Below, piece after piece: positions 41,558-50,480 of a stretch of DNA of 64,000 nt. This DNA comes from Nostoc sp. 'Peltigera membranacea cyanobiont' N6. GTDB lineage: Bacteria > Cyanobacteriota > Cyanobacteriia > Cyanobacteriales > Nostocaceae. Below the pieces are notes generated by a model. That model was not told the DNA's origin. It saw nothing but the letters and a program-made list of their open reading frames with translations, and searched no databases. The stretch lies in contig NZ_CP026681.1 of NCBI RefSeq assembly GCF_002949735.1, positions 2,046,001-2,110,000 on the forward strand, in the 5' to 3' direction. The position numbers and the translations under genes are program-made. Numbering within the stretch: position 1 is the stretch's first letter; each line of letters begins with the position of its first letter.

Positions 41558-42535
41558 CTAAATAATAAATTTTGTGATGACGCTATCTTCTCTGAAACTA
41601 ATTTTTAAACTAAATTCATCTCCAACATTTCCTTTAAATCTAAGTTGCAACCAGTTACTTCCCTTTGCTTGCTTTTCAAGCTGACGAATAGGGTTATCTT
41701 TCTCATCTAGTAATGTCATCTTTATTCCATCTAATAAGAATATTGATTCACTAGCTGGATAAAGACGTAAGATAATTTCAATCTCATCTGGACTTAATCG
41801 TGTTTGGCGGAGAATTAAAAGCACTGGTTCAGAAAGATACATGAGATGAATAATTCTTGCACCACCTACTTCTTCTTTGTCAGTAACATTAACAGGAGAA
41901 ATATCTTTGGTAACAGCTAATACATTAGGAATATCTCTGGCAATAGCTAATTCAGATTGCCATCCACTGTCTAATAATCCTTCAAACCATTTGCTTAGTT
42001 TAACTATGCTTTCGTTAATTGGATTCACAGGAATTTTTGCTGTAGACTTTGCATCATTTTCAACTTTTTGTAATTTTTGTAGATAAACTAAAAAATCTTG
42101 AAGAGAGCTTAATTTGGTTAGAGGCAATTTTTCATTTGTAACCGATTCTACGAAGCCTAATATTCTTGCTTGTCTGTCAATCTCATCAATTTCTACTACC
42201 ATATAACCAATACGCTCTGATAAAATTTCTGGTGGAATATCAGAAAATTCTTCTTTAGGAAGTACAGGACGACACTCCAATAAACCCTTATCTTTGATAA
42301 ATATGCTGGCAGTATTCATTAAAGATAGTACAACACTATCCAAACCATAACTTTTGCTAAATTCTGTTTCAATTTCCATGCACTGACAAAAAAACTCAAC
42401 TGCCAATAAAGCCAAAGTATTGAGATAAACCTTACGAGTTTTTTGTTCGTTGCGCTGTTGCTGGCTCAATTTATCAGCAATATTAATCATTTCCCTGCTG
42501 ATAGGTATTGTAAAAGCCAATTGATTAGAATTCAT
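41558..42535 (-). CDS. DUF1822 family protein
   Basis: This is a 325-residue protein of the cyanobacterial DUF1822 family. The recognisable blocks are AFTIPISREMINIADKLSQQ near the start, NTLALLAVEFFCQCMEIETE, a central RIGYMVVEIDEIDRQARILG, and the C-terminal beta region (VGDEFSLKISFREDSVITKF). Its activity is unknown. DUF1822 genes are typically found next to sigma-like genes and CHAT or caspase genes in cyanobacteria, exactly as here. It lies 48 bases from the sigma-like gene and about 100 from the caspase gene. Confidence 0.75.
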   Translation of the reverse strand: MNSNQLAFTIPISREMINIADKLSQQQRNEQKTRKVYLNTLALLAVEFFCQCMEIETEFSKSYGLDSVVLSLMNTASIFIKDKGLLECRPVLPKEEFSDIPPEILSERIGYMVVEIDEIDRQARILGFVESVTNEKLPLTKLSSLQDFLVYLQKLQKVENDAKSTAKIPVNPINESIVKLSKWFEGLLDSGWQSELAIARDIPNVLAVTKDISPVNVTDKEEVGGARIIHLMYLSEPVLLILRQTRLSPDEIEIILRLYPASESIFLLDGIKMTLLDEKDNPIRQLEKQAKGSNWLQLRFKGNVGDEFSLKISFREDSVITKFII

Positions 42536-42583
42536 TGCTTTTTCTCCTGATAAGCTCTTTTACATTTAATTCACACATACAAT

Positions 42584-43363
42584 CTAGTCAGATGCATCTG
42601 AAGTCTGACTTTGATTCCTTTTTATCTTGACTTCTAAATTTAGATATTTTCTAAAATAAGGAGCGAATTTTTCACAACATCTTCCATAAAATGTAAAAAT
42701 AGGCCCGTGAGTTTTCCCTAACTTTAATTCTTCAACTATTTCTTTCCAAGACTTCCCTTCTTCACCTTTTTTAAGTAAAATAATTTGAAAGCTAGCCTTC
42801 GGGTTATTCTTGAACAGTGTACTTGCGAATAATCCTTCTGGATCTTCTTTAATAAAAGCTATTAGCTTTTCAGAGGGAAGAGGATTGTTAACTTCTGGAG
42901 GGCAATAAACATCAAGAATGTTTGTCTCAGAGTCATTATTATCTTTATATATAGATATAACTTTTCCTTTCCACTTTATCCAATCAATAATATCTATTTT
43001 TCTTTTAAAAAATAGAAAAATAAACCATCTCATAAAAGGATTTCCTTTTGGTTTATCCTTATCTATTTTTTTTACATTAATCCTTTCCGGGTCAAATTTT
43101 TCTATATTTTTACAAACATACAACAAGGTATTTTGGAGCGTTTCTTCATAAAGATATGATAAATCAATGCTTTTTGGTTTGGGTAACTCAATTTTTATCT
43201 GCTCCATTAATACACTCATTAGTTGTGTGAGTAAAATCTGTTTTTCTAATAATGCTTGCTGTCTCACTTCACAACTGTGCGAGTCATCTTTAGCTCGTAT
43301 TGCTGCTGTTTTAGCTCTCACAGCTAGTTCTTCTAAAGAAGGCTGTGGTCGATTTTGAACCAT
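42584..43363 (-). CDS. sigma-factor-like protein, first gene of the caspase operon
   Basis: This is a 259-residue protein. It resembles the cyanobacterial sigma-70-like proteins that precede DUF1822 genes. A helical N-terminus holds YLYEETLQNTLLYVCKNIEK as a region 2-like core, followed by an RWFIFLFFKRKIDIIDWIKW segment. A C-terminal segment (SWKEIVEELKLGKTHGPIFT) resembles region 4. The core is divergent, so true sigma activity is uncertain; it may be an adaptor or anti-sigma-like regulator. It begins the minus-strand operon and could direct expression of it. Lysine content is high, as in its neighbours. Confidence 0.6.
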   Translation of the reverse strand: MVQNRPQPSLEELAVRAKTAAIRAKDDSHSCEVRQQALLEKQILLTQLMSVLMEQIKIELPKPKSIDLSYLYEETLQNTLLYVCKNIEKFDPERINVKKIDKDKPKGNPFMRWFIFLFFKRKIDIIDWIKWKGKVISIYKDNNDSETNILDVYCPPEVNNPLPSEKLIAFIKEDPEGLFASTLFKNNPKASFQIILLKKGEEGKSWKEIVEELKLGKTHGPIFTFYGRCCEKFAPYFRKYLNLEVKIKRNQSQTSDASD

Positions 43364-44323
43364 CGCAAGATACCCCTTATTTGTGCATTTGCTATTTATT
43401 TTTAGTTATTCATTTAACTTTGATTGACAAAACTTTAACTATAAGTGTCTTCAAGACAATGACTATCCAAGCTGATTACTCCTCGCTTTTTTAGATTCCT
43501 ATATCAGTCTCCAAAGATAGAGTGTAGTTTTATGCATATTGGAAAAAAAATCTGAATATTTTTTCAGGTGGGAAAGACACTTACCTTCTCACACCGCATC
43601 CAAGCCACTTTTTCATTCAAAGTGGAAAGCTTAAGGAAGCAGTTGGCGAGGCTATTTGCTGATATCTAACTTTTCCCGTTACTTTTGAGAGGATGCGATC
43701 GCTCCTGGAAGCGCTATCTCAAAGTCCTATTCTCTCGTTGTTTATTGTCATTAGCTCTCATGTATTGATAATACATGAGAGCTTAAAATCCTTACTATCT
43801 CAACCTTTTACGACTTAACGGAAAAAGTCAGTTACTGATATAGCGGTTTTCAATAGGCGCAATACACTTTTTTTACATCACCCCCAGCCTTAGCAAGTAA
43901 GGTTACTGCTGGCGAATGGTAACTTTAACCCCTTATCCAAAAGATTTATACGCTTTTTGGCACAACGGCAAGGGTGAGTAGGCGTAGCCTGTTGTAGACA
44001 TCGTGTCCTGGAATAGCCTTAAAAAAGTTAATTTATCTCAACGATGGGTATAACCCCTAAATCGCTAGCAGTATCCATAACAAGAAGAAGAGTACCCGAT
44101 AGGGTAGGGTAAGGTTTTGTAAGTCATGCAACTGAGAACTTATATATTTCTTACAGCAGTAGCTCTAATACCAGTTATCCTCCTTAATCCTCGGTTTATT
44201 TGAGAATATAATTTTTTTTAGGCTATTTTCCCGGTCTTTACAATATTTAACCTTATCTATCCTCCTAATGCCTCGGTAAAGTGAGTAAACTGGAGGATAA
44301 ACAGCCAAATTATTTGTTGATGA
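43364..44323. other. long divergent intergenic region with a perfect inverted repeat and a dispersed repeat
   Basis: These 960 bases separate the divergent conflict units, so both promoters should be here. A perfect 14-base inverted repeat (AGCTCTCATGTATT with its complement, three-base spacer) lies at 43753-43783. At 43981-44003 is a second copy of the short dispersed repeat that interrupts the GH63 fossil. The phrase TATAGCGGTTTTCAATAGG near 43840 is a motif often seen next to mobile elements in Nostoc-type genomes. No gene is seen. Confidence 0.55.
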
Positions 44324-46642
44324 ATGTTGCCACATAGTTTTCTTACTCAAATGGCTTACGAGCATGAACTATCCCCAGAACAGCAGCAAGTTTTCTTGAT
44401 GCGAATGGCGGATGGTCTAAGCTACGAACAAATAGCCACCCAATTGAGTACATCAGCAGATGCTTGTTTGAAACGTATGGGTCAGGTGTACAGGAAGTTC
44501 AATATTAGTGGCGTTAGTCGTGGTAAAGAAAATAAACTCAGATTTCTCCTGGCTAACAAGTTGGAACAGTCGCAACGGTTAGAGTCAAATGCTGAGGAGC
44601 CTTCAGATCATACCCAACCTGCTCATGTACCCGATTTAGAAACTGAACCCAATCTGGTAAATATCAGCCAAAAATACCTTATTTATCAAAACTTGCCAGC
44701 AAGAGAACATACAGCCTTTATTGGTCGCGCCCAAGAAATCATGCGGCTAATGGAACTTTTGGATTTTCAGCACACCGCTCATTTAATCAGTGTGGATGGC
44801 ATTGGTGGTGTAGGTAAAACTACTTTAGTCGTAGAAGTAGCTTATCGTTGCTTGGAAGTGAGCAATAACGAACATTTCGCTCCCAGCCTTCCCACCTTTG
44901 AAGCTATTATCTTTACTTCCGCCAAACAGAATCATCTGACCTCTATTGGTATCCTGCCTCGATTAACTAGAGAACGTACTCTGCGGGATATTTGCAGGGA
45001 AATTGCTCGTGTCCTAGATCTCAGTGAAATCATTAATTTACCTTTAGAAGAACAATTCCAGCCAATTCGAGAGAAATTATCTCAAACAAAAACCTTATTA
45101 ATTGTTGATAATTTAGAAACCATTGAAGACCAACAGGAAGTTCTGTCCTTTCTATATGATTTACCACCAACGGTGAAAGCCATTATCACTACTCGTGAAC
45201 AAGCTTTGTTTGTACCCATTCGCCTGGGTTGTCTACCTAAAGAAGATGCTTTGCGCCTCATCCAACATGAAACCAAAGAAAAAAGTATAAATTTGACTAC
45301 GAAAGAATCTCAGCAACTTTTTGAGGGAGTAAGCGGAATACCTGCTGCAATTATTTATGCCGTTGGTCAGATGGCGGCGGGTTATTTACTGGAGGATGTG
45401 TTGGCACAAATCAAAGAACCTAATGGTGATGTTGCCCGTTTTTGTTTTGCAGGCTCGGTAATTCCCCTAAGAGGCACGCCCCCTTATTATTTACTGATGG
45501 CAATTTCACTAGGAGTACAACCTATAACCAGAGAAACTGCTGCCAGTATTGCTTTTGAGCAAGCTGACCCAATTGTTACAGCCCAAGGATTGGCGAAATT
45601 GCAGCAACTTTCCTTGGTTTATCAGCAGCAAGGGCGCTACAACCTGCTTGAATTGACCCGCGAGTATTCTGCTGCTGAGTTAGCTGCGAATAGTGAATTG
45701 GCTCAAAAGTTGCAACAAAGATGGGTCAATTGGTATATCAAATTTTCGGAGGCTTACGGAGGTACGAATTGGAAGGAATGGCATCTCGGCTATGGTTATT
45801 TAGAAGCTGAATGGGAAAATCTCAGAGCCGTACTCGAATGGTGTATTAGTCAAGTAATGTACTGTGATGCGCGAACAATTTGGCAACATATTAAGGGCTA
45901 TATTCATGTGCGTGGATACTGGGATGAACGTTTAGACTGGACAACTTGGTTGATTGAAACTGCCAAACAAGCTGGAGATTGGACTTTTGCAGTTGAGGTA
46001 ATGAGCGATCGCGCTGGCACTTTGATTAGGATGCGCCAAGAGAGCCAGCTAAAAGAAGCAGAGATTTTGTTACAGGAAGCTTGGGATTTGCGCCACCATC
46101 AAACTATAATCTTGCAGTTAGAGATAGCTACAAACATGGCTATTTTATATATTAATCAACAACAGTTTAAGCAAGCTCAGGAGTGGCTAACAGAAGAGGA
46201 AAAACTGTTAAAACAAGCATCGCTACCAGAGTTGAAAATAAAGGAACAACAAGTTCATATTATTTATTATCAAGGACAGATACATTTTCAAGCTGGAGAT
46301 TATCAGCAGGCTGAAAACATTTTCCAGCAAGCATTAACTGAAGCTCAACAAGCTGGATGGCAAAGAGCAGTCGTTGCTATTCAAAATTGGTTAGCAGACG
46401 TGGCTCTAAAATTAGGAAATTTAGAAGAAGCACGACGATTATTAGAATTAAGCTTTCCAATCGCAGAGAGACATAAAGATAAACGCTCTATTGCTTACCA
46501 TAAGGCATCATTTGCTAAACTGGAAAAACTATCAGGGAATTTACCTCAAGCTAAACGCTTGGCAGAAGAAGCATCGGATGGTTTTGAAAGTTTGAAGATG
46601 CTAACAGAAGCCAAAGAAATGCGTACTTTATTCTCCAGTTAA
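44324..46642 (+). CDS. HTH-NB-ARC-TPR STAND NTPase
   Basis: This is a 772-residue protein of the signal-transduction NTPase (STAND) class. An N-terminal 100-residue HTH (SYEQIATQLSTSADACLKRM, then RGKENKLRFLL) is typical of cyanobacterial NB-ARC proteins. The NTPase follows: P-loop VDGIGGVGKTT at residues 157-167, Walker B TLLIVDNLETI, and KAIITTREQ as sensor. About 250 residues of TPR-like repeats complete it (DYQQAENIFQQALTEAQQAG is one). Such proteins sense an invader or signal and oligomerise. Start at 44324 or at the ATG nine codons later. It stands upstream of Trypco1- and CHAT-coding genes, consistent with a sensor role. Confidence 0.88.
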   Translation: MLPHSFLTQMAYEHELSPEQQQVFLMRMADGLSYEQIATQLSTSADACLKRMGQVYRKFNISGVSRGKENKLRFLLANKLEQSQRLESNAEEPSDHTQPAHVPDLETEPNLVNISQKYLIYQNLPAREHTAFIGRAQEIMRLMELLDFQHTAHLISVDGIGGVGKTTLVVEVAYRCLEVSNNEHFAPSLPTFEAIIFTSAKQNHLTSIGILPRLTRERTLRDICREIARVLDLSEIINLPLEEQFQPIREKLSQTKTLLIVDNLETIEDQQEVLSFLYDLPPTVKAIITTREQALFVPIRLGCLPKEDALRLIQHETKEKSINLTTKESQQLFEGVSGIPAAIIYAVGQMAAGYLLEDVLAQIKEPNGDVARFCFAGSVIPLRGTPPYYLLMAISLGVQPITRETAASIAFEQADPIVTAQGLAKLQQLSLVYQQQGRYNLLELTREYSAAELAANSELAQKLQQRWVNWYIKFSEAYGGTNWKEWHLGYGYLEAEWENLRAVLEWCISQVMYCDARTIWQHIKGYIHVRGYWDERLDWTTWLIETAKQAGDWTFAVEVMSDRAGTLIRMRQESQLKEAEILLQEAWDLRHHQTIILQLEIATNMAILYINQQQFKQAQEWLTEEEKLLKQASLPELKIKEQQVHIIYYQGQIHFQAGDYQQAENIFQQALTEAQQAGWQRAVVAIQNWLADVALKLGNLEEARRLLELSFPIAERHKDKRSIAYHKASFAKLEKLSGNLPQAKRLAEEASDGFESLKMLTEAKEMRTLFSS

Positions 46643-46656
46643 TACCAAATTTCATT

Positions 46657-47220
46657 TTATGATTGAATCATTGGAAGAGTTAAACAGGCACTTATTTGTA
46701 ATGACTGATTATCCAGAGGTACTATCAGACAAGCTGTCCGCTGATATTGACTATCTTCTATCAAGCTGACACCAAACAATTTTTCAAACAGGTATTTAGT
46801 TATTACTATAGCCTTTTTATAGTGTTGGTCTTGAAATTCTAAAGTTTCATCAACAGGAGAATAATGATGAAAAATATATCCATATAACTCCTGACAATCT
46901 TGAATGTATTTATAAGTATTTAACAGAATATGGGTGTGCCATACTTCATCAATCTCTTTGGTCGGAACTAATTCTATATCTGGGAATAGAAAATGGAGGC
47001 ACAAAAACATCTTATAAAGACTGATTGCAGATTCAGTTTGTTGTAGTGTCCGTCCAGTTCCGTTATCAGAACATATAAGTTTTTTAGCAACTGGCTGCCA
47101 ATCCAATTTGTTTAACTTATTGAAAAAGCTATAAATTTTTTCAGATAAACCTTGGTTAAGAACTTGCGAACTAGAAAGTGAATGTACATTTAGTGTTTCT
47201 TGATCCAAGCTTATATTCAA
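46657..47220 (-). CDS. glycine-rich-domain-containing-protein-like (GRDP-like) protein
   Basis: This is a 187-residue protein with the family motif EIDEVWHTHILLNTYKYIQD and CQELYGYIFHHYSP, in which two histidines and an acidic residue recur. The start is a TTG. Families with this module occur in plants and bacteria; no activity is established. It lies convergent to the STAND gene, within the conflict island, so its connection with the neighbours is positional. The remaining ends are unremarkable. Confidence 0.65.
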   Translation of the reverse strand: MNISLDQETLNVHSLSSSQVLNQGLSEKIYSFFNKLNKLDWQPVAKKLICSDNGTGRTLQQTESAISLYKMFLCLHFLFPDIELVPTKEIDEVWHTHILLNTYKYIQDCQELYGYIFHHYSPVDETLEFQDQHYKKAIVITKYLFEKLFGVSLIEDSQYQRTACLIVPLDNQSLQISACLTLPMIQS

Positions 47221-47678
47221 GCGACTACCTCCTTTGATAGGCTTTAGACTTTGTTACTTACAGGGGAAACAACCTATTTTTGTCTGAGTTCCCTTATTAC
47301 CCTCACAAGTCAGGAGGCAGTTTTATGCTTTTTGGCTAAAAATCTCAAGTTTTTTCAAAGAAATATTGAGAAACTGATTTTGATAGGTAAAAATCGCTGA
47401 ACTACTGGATAATCTGCTAGTCTATGGCTTCAATTTCTGATTTTAAGAAAATTTTATAAACTCAGTCAGTAAAGTTTTGTAAAATTAGCGTCTTATAGGA
47501 TAAAAATTACTCTTCTTTTGGGAGGTATTTATATAAAGCATGAAAATACCATTCCTTCTGCTTTCTACCTTATTTCGTAGTCAATTATAGTGAGAACTAT
47601 AATTTCTAACAACCATATTTCATCCGTAAAACAAGATTTACTTTTGTATTCACATAAAGAAAACAATTGGCAACTAAA
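47221..47678. other. intergenic region, no feature recognised
   Basis: These 458 AT-rich bases separate a minus-strand gene from the Trypco1-like gene. An A/G-rich GGGAGG at about 47520 is followed by no frame. No hairpin or repeat is convincing. Confidence 0.4.
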
Positions 47679-48020
47679 ATGTTTATGCAAGAAGAAATTA
47701 TCTCGATTGTTACCGATAATGTTCAATTTCCAGCAGAAACAAGGACTTGGGAAGCTCCATCTGAAGGTGCTACTAAGTACAAAGTAGAGATTAGCGCCGA
47801 TAAGTTAGAGCAAGAAATGGGTCGGTTTTTACAAATAGTAAGTCGTTTATTCAAACGTGCAGAGATAGAAACTGAAAAAAAACCTGGAATACACCTTGAT
47901 GAAATTGAGCTATCAGTAGAAATTAATGGCGAAGGTAAGGTTAGCTTAATTGGAAGTGGTGCAAAAGCTGGTGGTAAAGGAGCAATAACGCTAAAGTTTA
48001 AACGAACCGAATTAGAGTGA
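47679..48020 (+). CDS. Trypco1-like (CU044_2847 family) conflict-system protein
   Basis: The start is the ATG at 47679 (MFMQEEIISIVTDNVQFPAE) rather than the TTG four codons upstream. The 113-residue product ends in the family pattern GIHLDEIELSVEINGEGKVS plus GGKGAITLKFKR, a small beta-rich domain. This 'trypsin-co-occurring' domain accompanies peptidases and other effectors in bacterial conflict systems and may connect sensor and effector. It precedes a CHAT protease gene by about 140 bases on the same strand, so they are likely partners. Confidence 0.7.
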   Translation: MFMQEEIISIVTDNVQFPAETRTWEAPSEGATKYKVEISADKLEQEMGRFLQIVSRLFKRAEIETEKKPGIHLDEIELSVEINGEGKVSLIGSGAKAGGKGAITLKFKRTELE

Positions 48021-48158
48021 ATAGCAAATTTAAAACTAGTACCGTAAGGCGGAAGTCAAAAGTCAAAATGACTATAAAATAAGCCTTTTGTTGAATTTAA
48101 ATTTATTTTTTATTTCCGCCACGCTGTACTATTTGGTGTAATAGTAGGGATATTTTGT

Positions 48159-50255
48159 ATGTCACTGAGGTTTTTTTTAGTATGGTTTTTGTCCGCTACA
48201 GTTAACCTAAAAAATATTCAGAAGCTTTTAAATTTTTTAGGAGGTCGCGTAGGCAGTAAAGCAATTGAGGTAGAAGTAGAAGTAAATGGCAAAAAGCTGA
48301 AGATACAATCTAGAAATCAGCAAGAGTTACTAGCAGCGATAGAAGCAACTAAAAAATTTGTCTATACAGAAACAGCTTTGCCAGCAATACACCAGTTTCC
48401 AGAAGAAATATTCTTAAAGGTCACTACTAAATTAGAGACCGTACAAGAGTTAGAAAGAGCAAAATTTTTTGTTGAAGAAAATCGTAATAGTGGGTTATTC
48501 TTATCCTCAGATTTTTACGATATAGAACAACCATTACTACCAGCAGAAATATCACCCCAGTCATCAACAAATTTATCACAACGAACAGGGCGTGGATTGA
48601 GACCGAAGCTGCCTAAATCAGAAAAACCCGAGCTAGACGCAACCAATTTCTATCACGAACCTCCACAGAATAGACCCCAAACTTCGAGAAATATTCCTCC
48701 TGTTAATCAACCCCAGACTCAACCAATAGATAATCATCAAGCTTTTCTGGAAGCTTCTTCACTGCTATTGCGCTATCCTAATTTAGAATGTCCAAATCAA
48801 ATTATCCTTAACGAAAAGTTCAGCCTATTCGTCCAACTTTTGATCGAACAACCAAAGTCTAGTACTCAGGCTATCTATGTTGAGAATAGTTGTACTCCCG
48901 CACAATTGCCTGAGATAGAAGTAGTATTGCGTACTCCTCGCGGTTTGGATATTGAAGGCAACGATTATCAATTAATGCAAGTGAAACTTGACAGCGACTC
49001 TAGTGTAGAGTTTAACCTTACCGCTTGCAAACTTGGTGAGCAAGAAATCCGAGTGGATTTTTACCAATGCGATCGCCGTATTGGTACAGAAAGGTGCAGT
49101 GTACTAGTTGTGAAAGAGCCTTTAGATTACGATGTATCAAAACCAAAGGAAGTGACAAGCCTAGAGTTAAAAATAGCACCTATTGTCCCACCGCCCGATT
49201 TGGAATTATGCATTGAATTGCGCGATGACCGTACTCTCTACTTCACGTTGCATTCAAAAGTCGCAGGGTATCACCATGTCAAAGTTGGTGAATTAACCTT
49301 GAAAGGCTCACCATTAGAGAAAATGCAGGCAGTATACAAAGAACTGGGAAGCTTAACTGGCCCAATCAAGTCAACAGAACAAGCTGCTGCTGAACGACGG
49401 TTGGCAACTTTAGGGCGTGAACTATGGGATGAACTAATTCCTGATAAATTGCAGCAGGAGTATTGGCGCTTTAAATCCCTAATTTCATCTATTCTCATTA
49501 CTTCTGATGAGCCTTGGGTACCGTGGGAAGTAATTAAGCCCTATCGTTATAACGAAGATGGAGAACGAGAAGACGAACAATTTTGGTGTCAGCAGTTTGC
49601 TTTATCCCGTTGGTTATCAGGGCAAGGAGGCACAGTTGAAAAGTTACAGGTGGGTACGGCACGGCCAATAGCGCCTACTCAAGTCAACCTGTCCGCAGTA
49701 CAGGAAGAGGTAACTTTCATCAAGCAGTTACATAATTTGCGTTCAGATATCACTGTACTTGAGCCTTTTAGTACTTACCAAGAAGTATTGGATTGGTTAG
49801 AAACCGGAAAATTCTTTATGTTACACTTTGCCTGCCACGGTATGTTTGACGCTGCCTTACCTGGTAACTCTGCGATCAAGTTATCAGATGGTATTCTACG
49901 TCCTTCTGACATTCGAGTCAGATTTGGTGGACGCAGACCACGCCCACTGCTTTTTATTAATGCTTGTCATGGAGGACGGTCAGAGTTCAGTTTTACTGGT
50001 TTAGGTGGTTGGGCTGAACGGTTAGTAACAGAGGCACGTGTGGCTGTATTCGTCGGAGCTATGTGGGAAGTAAATGATGGACTAGCGTTAAGGTTTGCCC
50101 AACGCTTCTACACAGGATTGCTAAAAGATAACGAGACTATTGCTGAGGCATTTCGCTATGCTAGAGAAGAAATCCGCCAGCTTGCGCCCTACAACTCTAC
50201 TTGGCTTGCATACTCGCTCTATGGCGACCCTCAAGGACGTGTAAATTTAAAGTAG
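48159..50255 (+). CDS. EACC1-CHAT protease
   Basis: This is a 698-residue protein. The N-terminus has an EACC1-like 'effector-associated constant component' region (KAIEVEVEVNGKKLKIQSRN and QQELLAAIEATKKFV). A proline-rich linker and a beta-rich middle domain follow. The C-terminal CHAT protease domain carries the dyad His560 in MLHFACHGMFD and Cys603 in LLFINACHGG. The final YSLYGDPQGRV is typical. EACC1 domains link sensors to effectors, so with the Trypco1-like gene and the upstream STAND protein this forms a plausible sensor-to-protease chain. Confidence 0.85.
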   Translation: MSLRFFLVWFLSATVNLKNIQKLLNFLGGRVGSKAIEVEVEVNGKKLKIQSRNQQELLAAIEATKKFVYTETALPAIHQFPEEIFLKVTTKLETVQELERAKFFVEENRNSGLFLSSDFYDIEQPLLPAEISPQSSTNLSQRTGRGLRPKLPKSEKPELDATNFYHEPPQNRPQTSRNIPPVNQPQTQPIDNHQAFLEASSLLLRYPNLECPNQIILNEKFSLFVQLLIEQPKSSTQAIYVENSCTPAQLPEIEVVLRTPRGLDIEGNDYQLMQVKLDSDSSVEFNLTACKLGEQEIRVDFYQCDRRIGTERCSVLVVKEPLDYDVSKPKEVTSLELKIAPIVPPPDLELCIELRDDRTLYFTLHSKVAGYHHVKVGELTLKGSPLEKMQAVYKELGSLTGPIKSTEQAAAERRLATLGRELWDELIPDKLQQEYWRFKSLISSILITSDEPWVPWEVIKPYRYNEDGEREDEQFWCQQFALSRWLSGQGGTVEKLQVGTARPIAPTQVNLSAVQEEVTFIKQLHNLRSDITVLEPFSTYQEVLDWLETGKFFMLHFACHGMFDAALPGNSAIKLSDGILRPSDIRVRFGGRRPRPLLFINACHGGRSEFSFTGLGGWAERLVTEARVAVFVGAMWEVNDGLALRFAQRFYTGLLKDNETIAEAFRYAREEIRQLAPYNSTWLAYSLYGDPQGRVNLK

Positions 50256-50480
50256 TGTAATGAACACGTTTATCTAACTCTGTTTGTTACTCTTGGATGT
50301 CTAGTCTGATTTACTCTGGTGATCGCTCTTGCGACTAAAGATTATACTCGATTATTTAATTTGCTAAGACCTTTGCTTAGAAATAATAATCACAGCCTAA
50401 AAATGTAAAACATAAACAACTTGCTAAAAACGTTATATGGTATTTACGATTTGCGCGGCTTTTCTAAGAATGAGGTTTTT

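Noticed and set aside
47590..47787. 65-codon plus-strand frame overlapping the Trypco1-like gene
   Set aside because: It is in a different frame from the well-supported Trypco1-like protein and has no protein-like pattern of its own.
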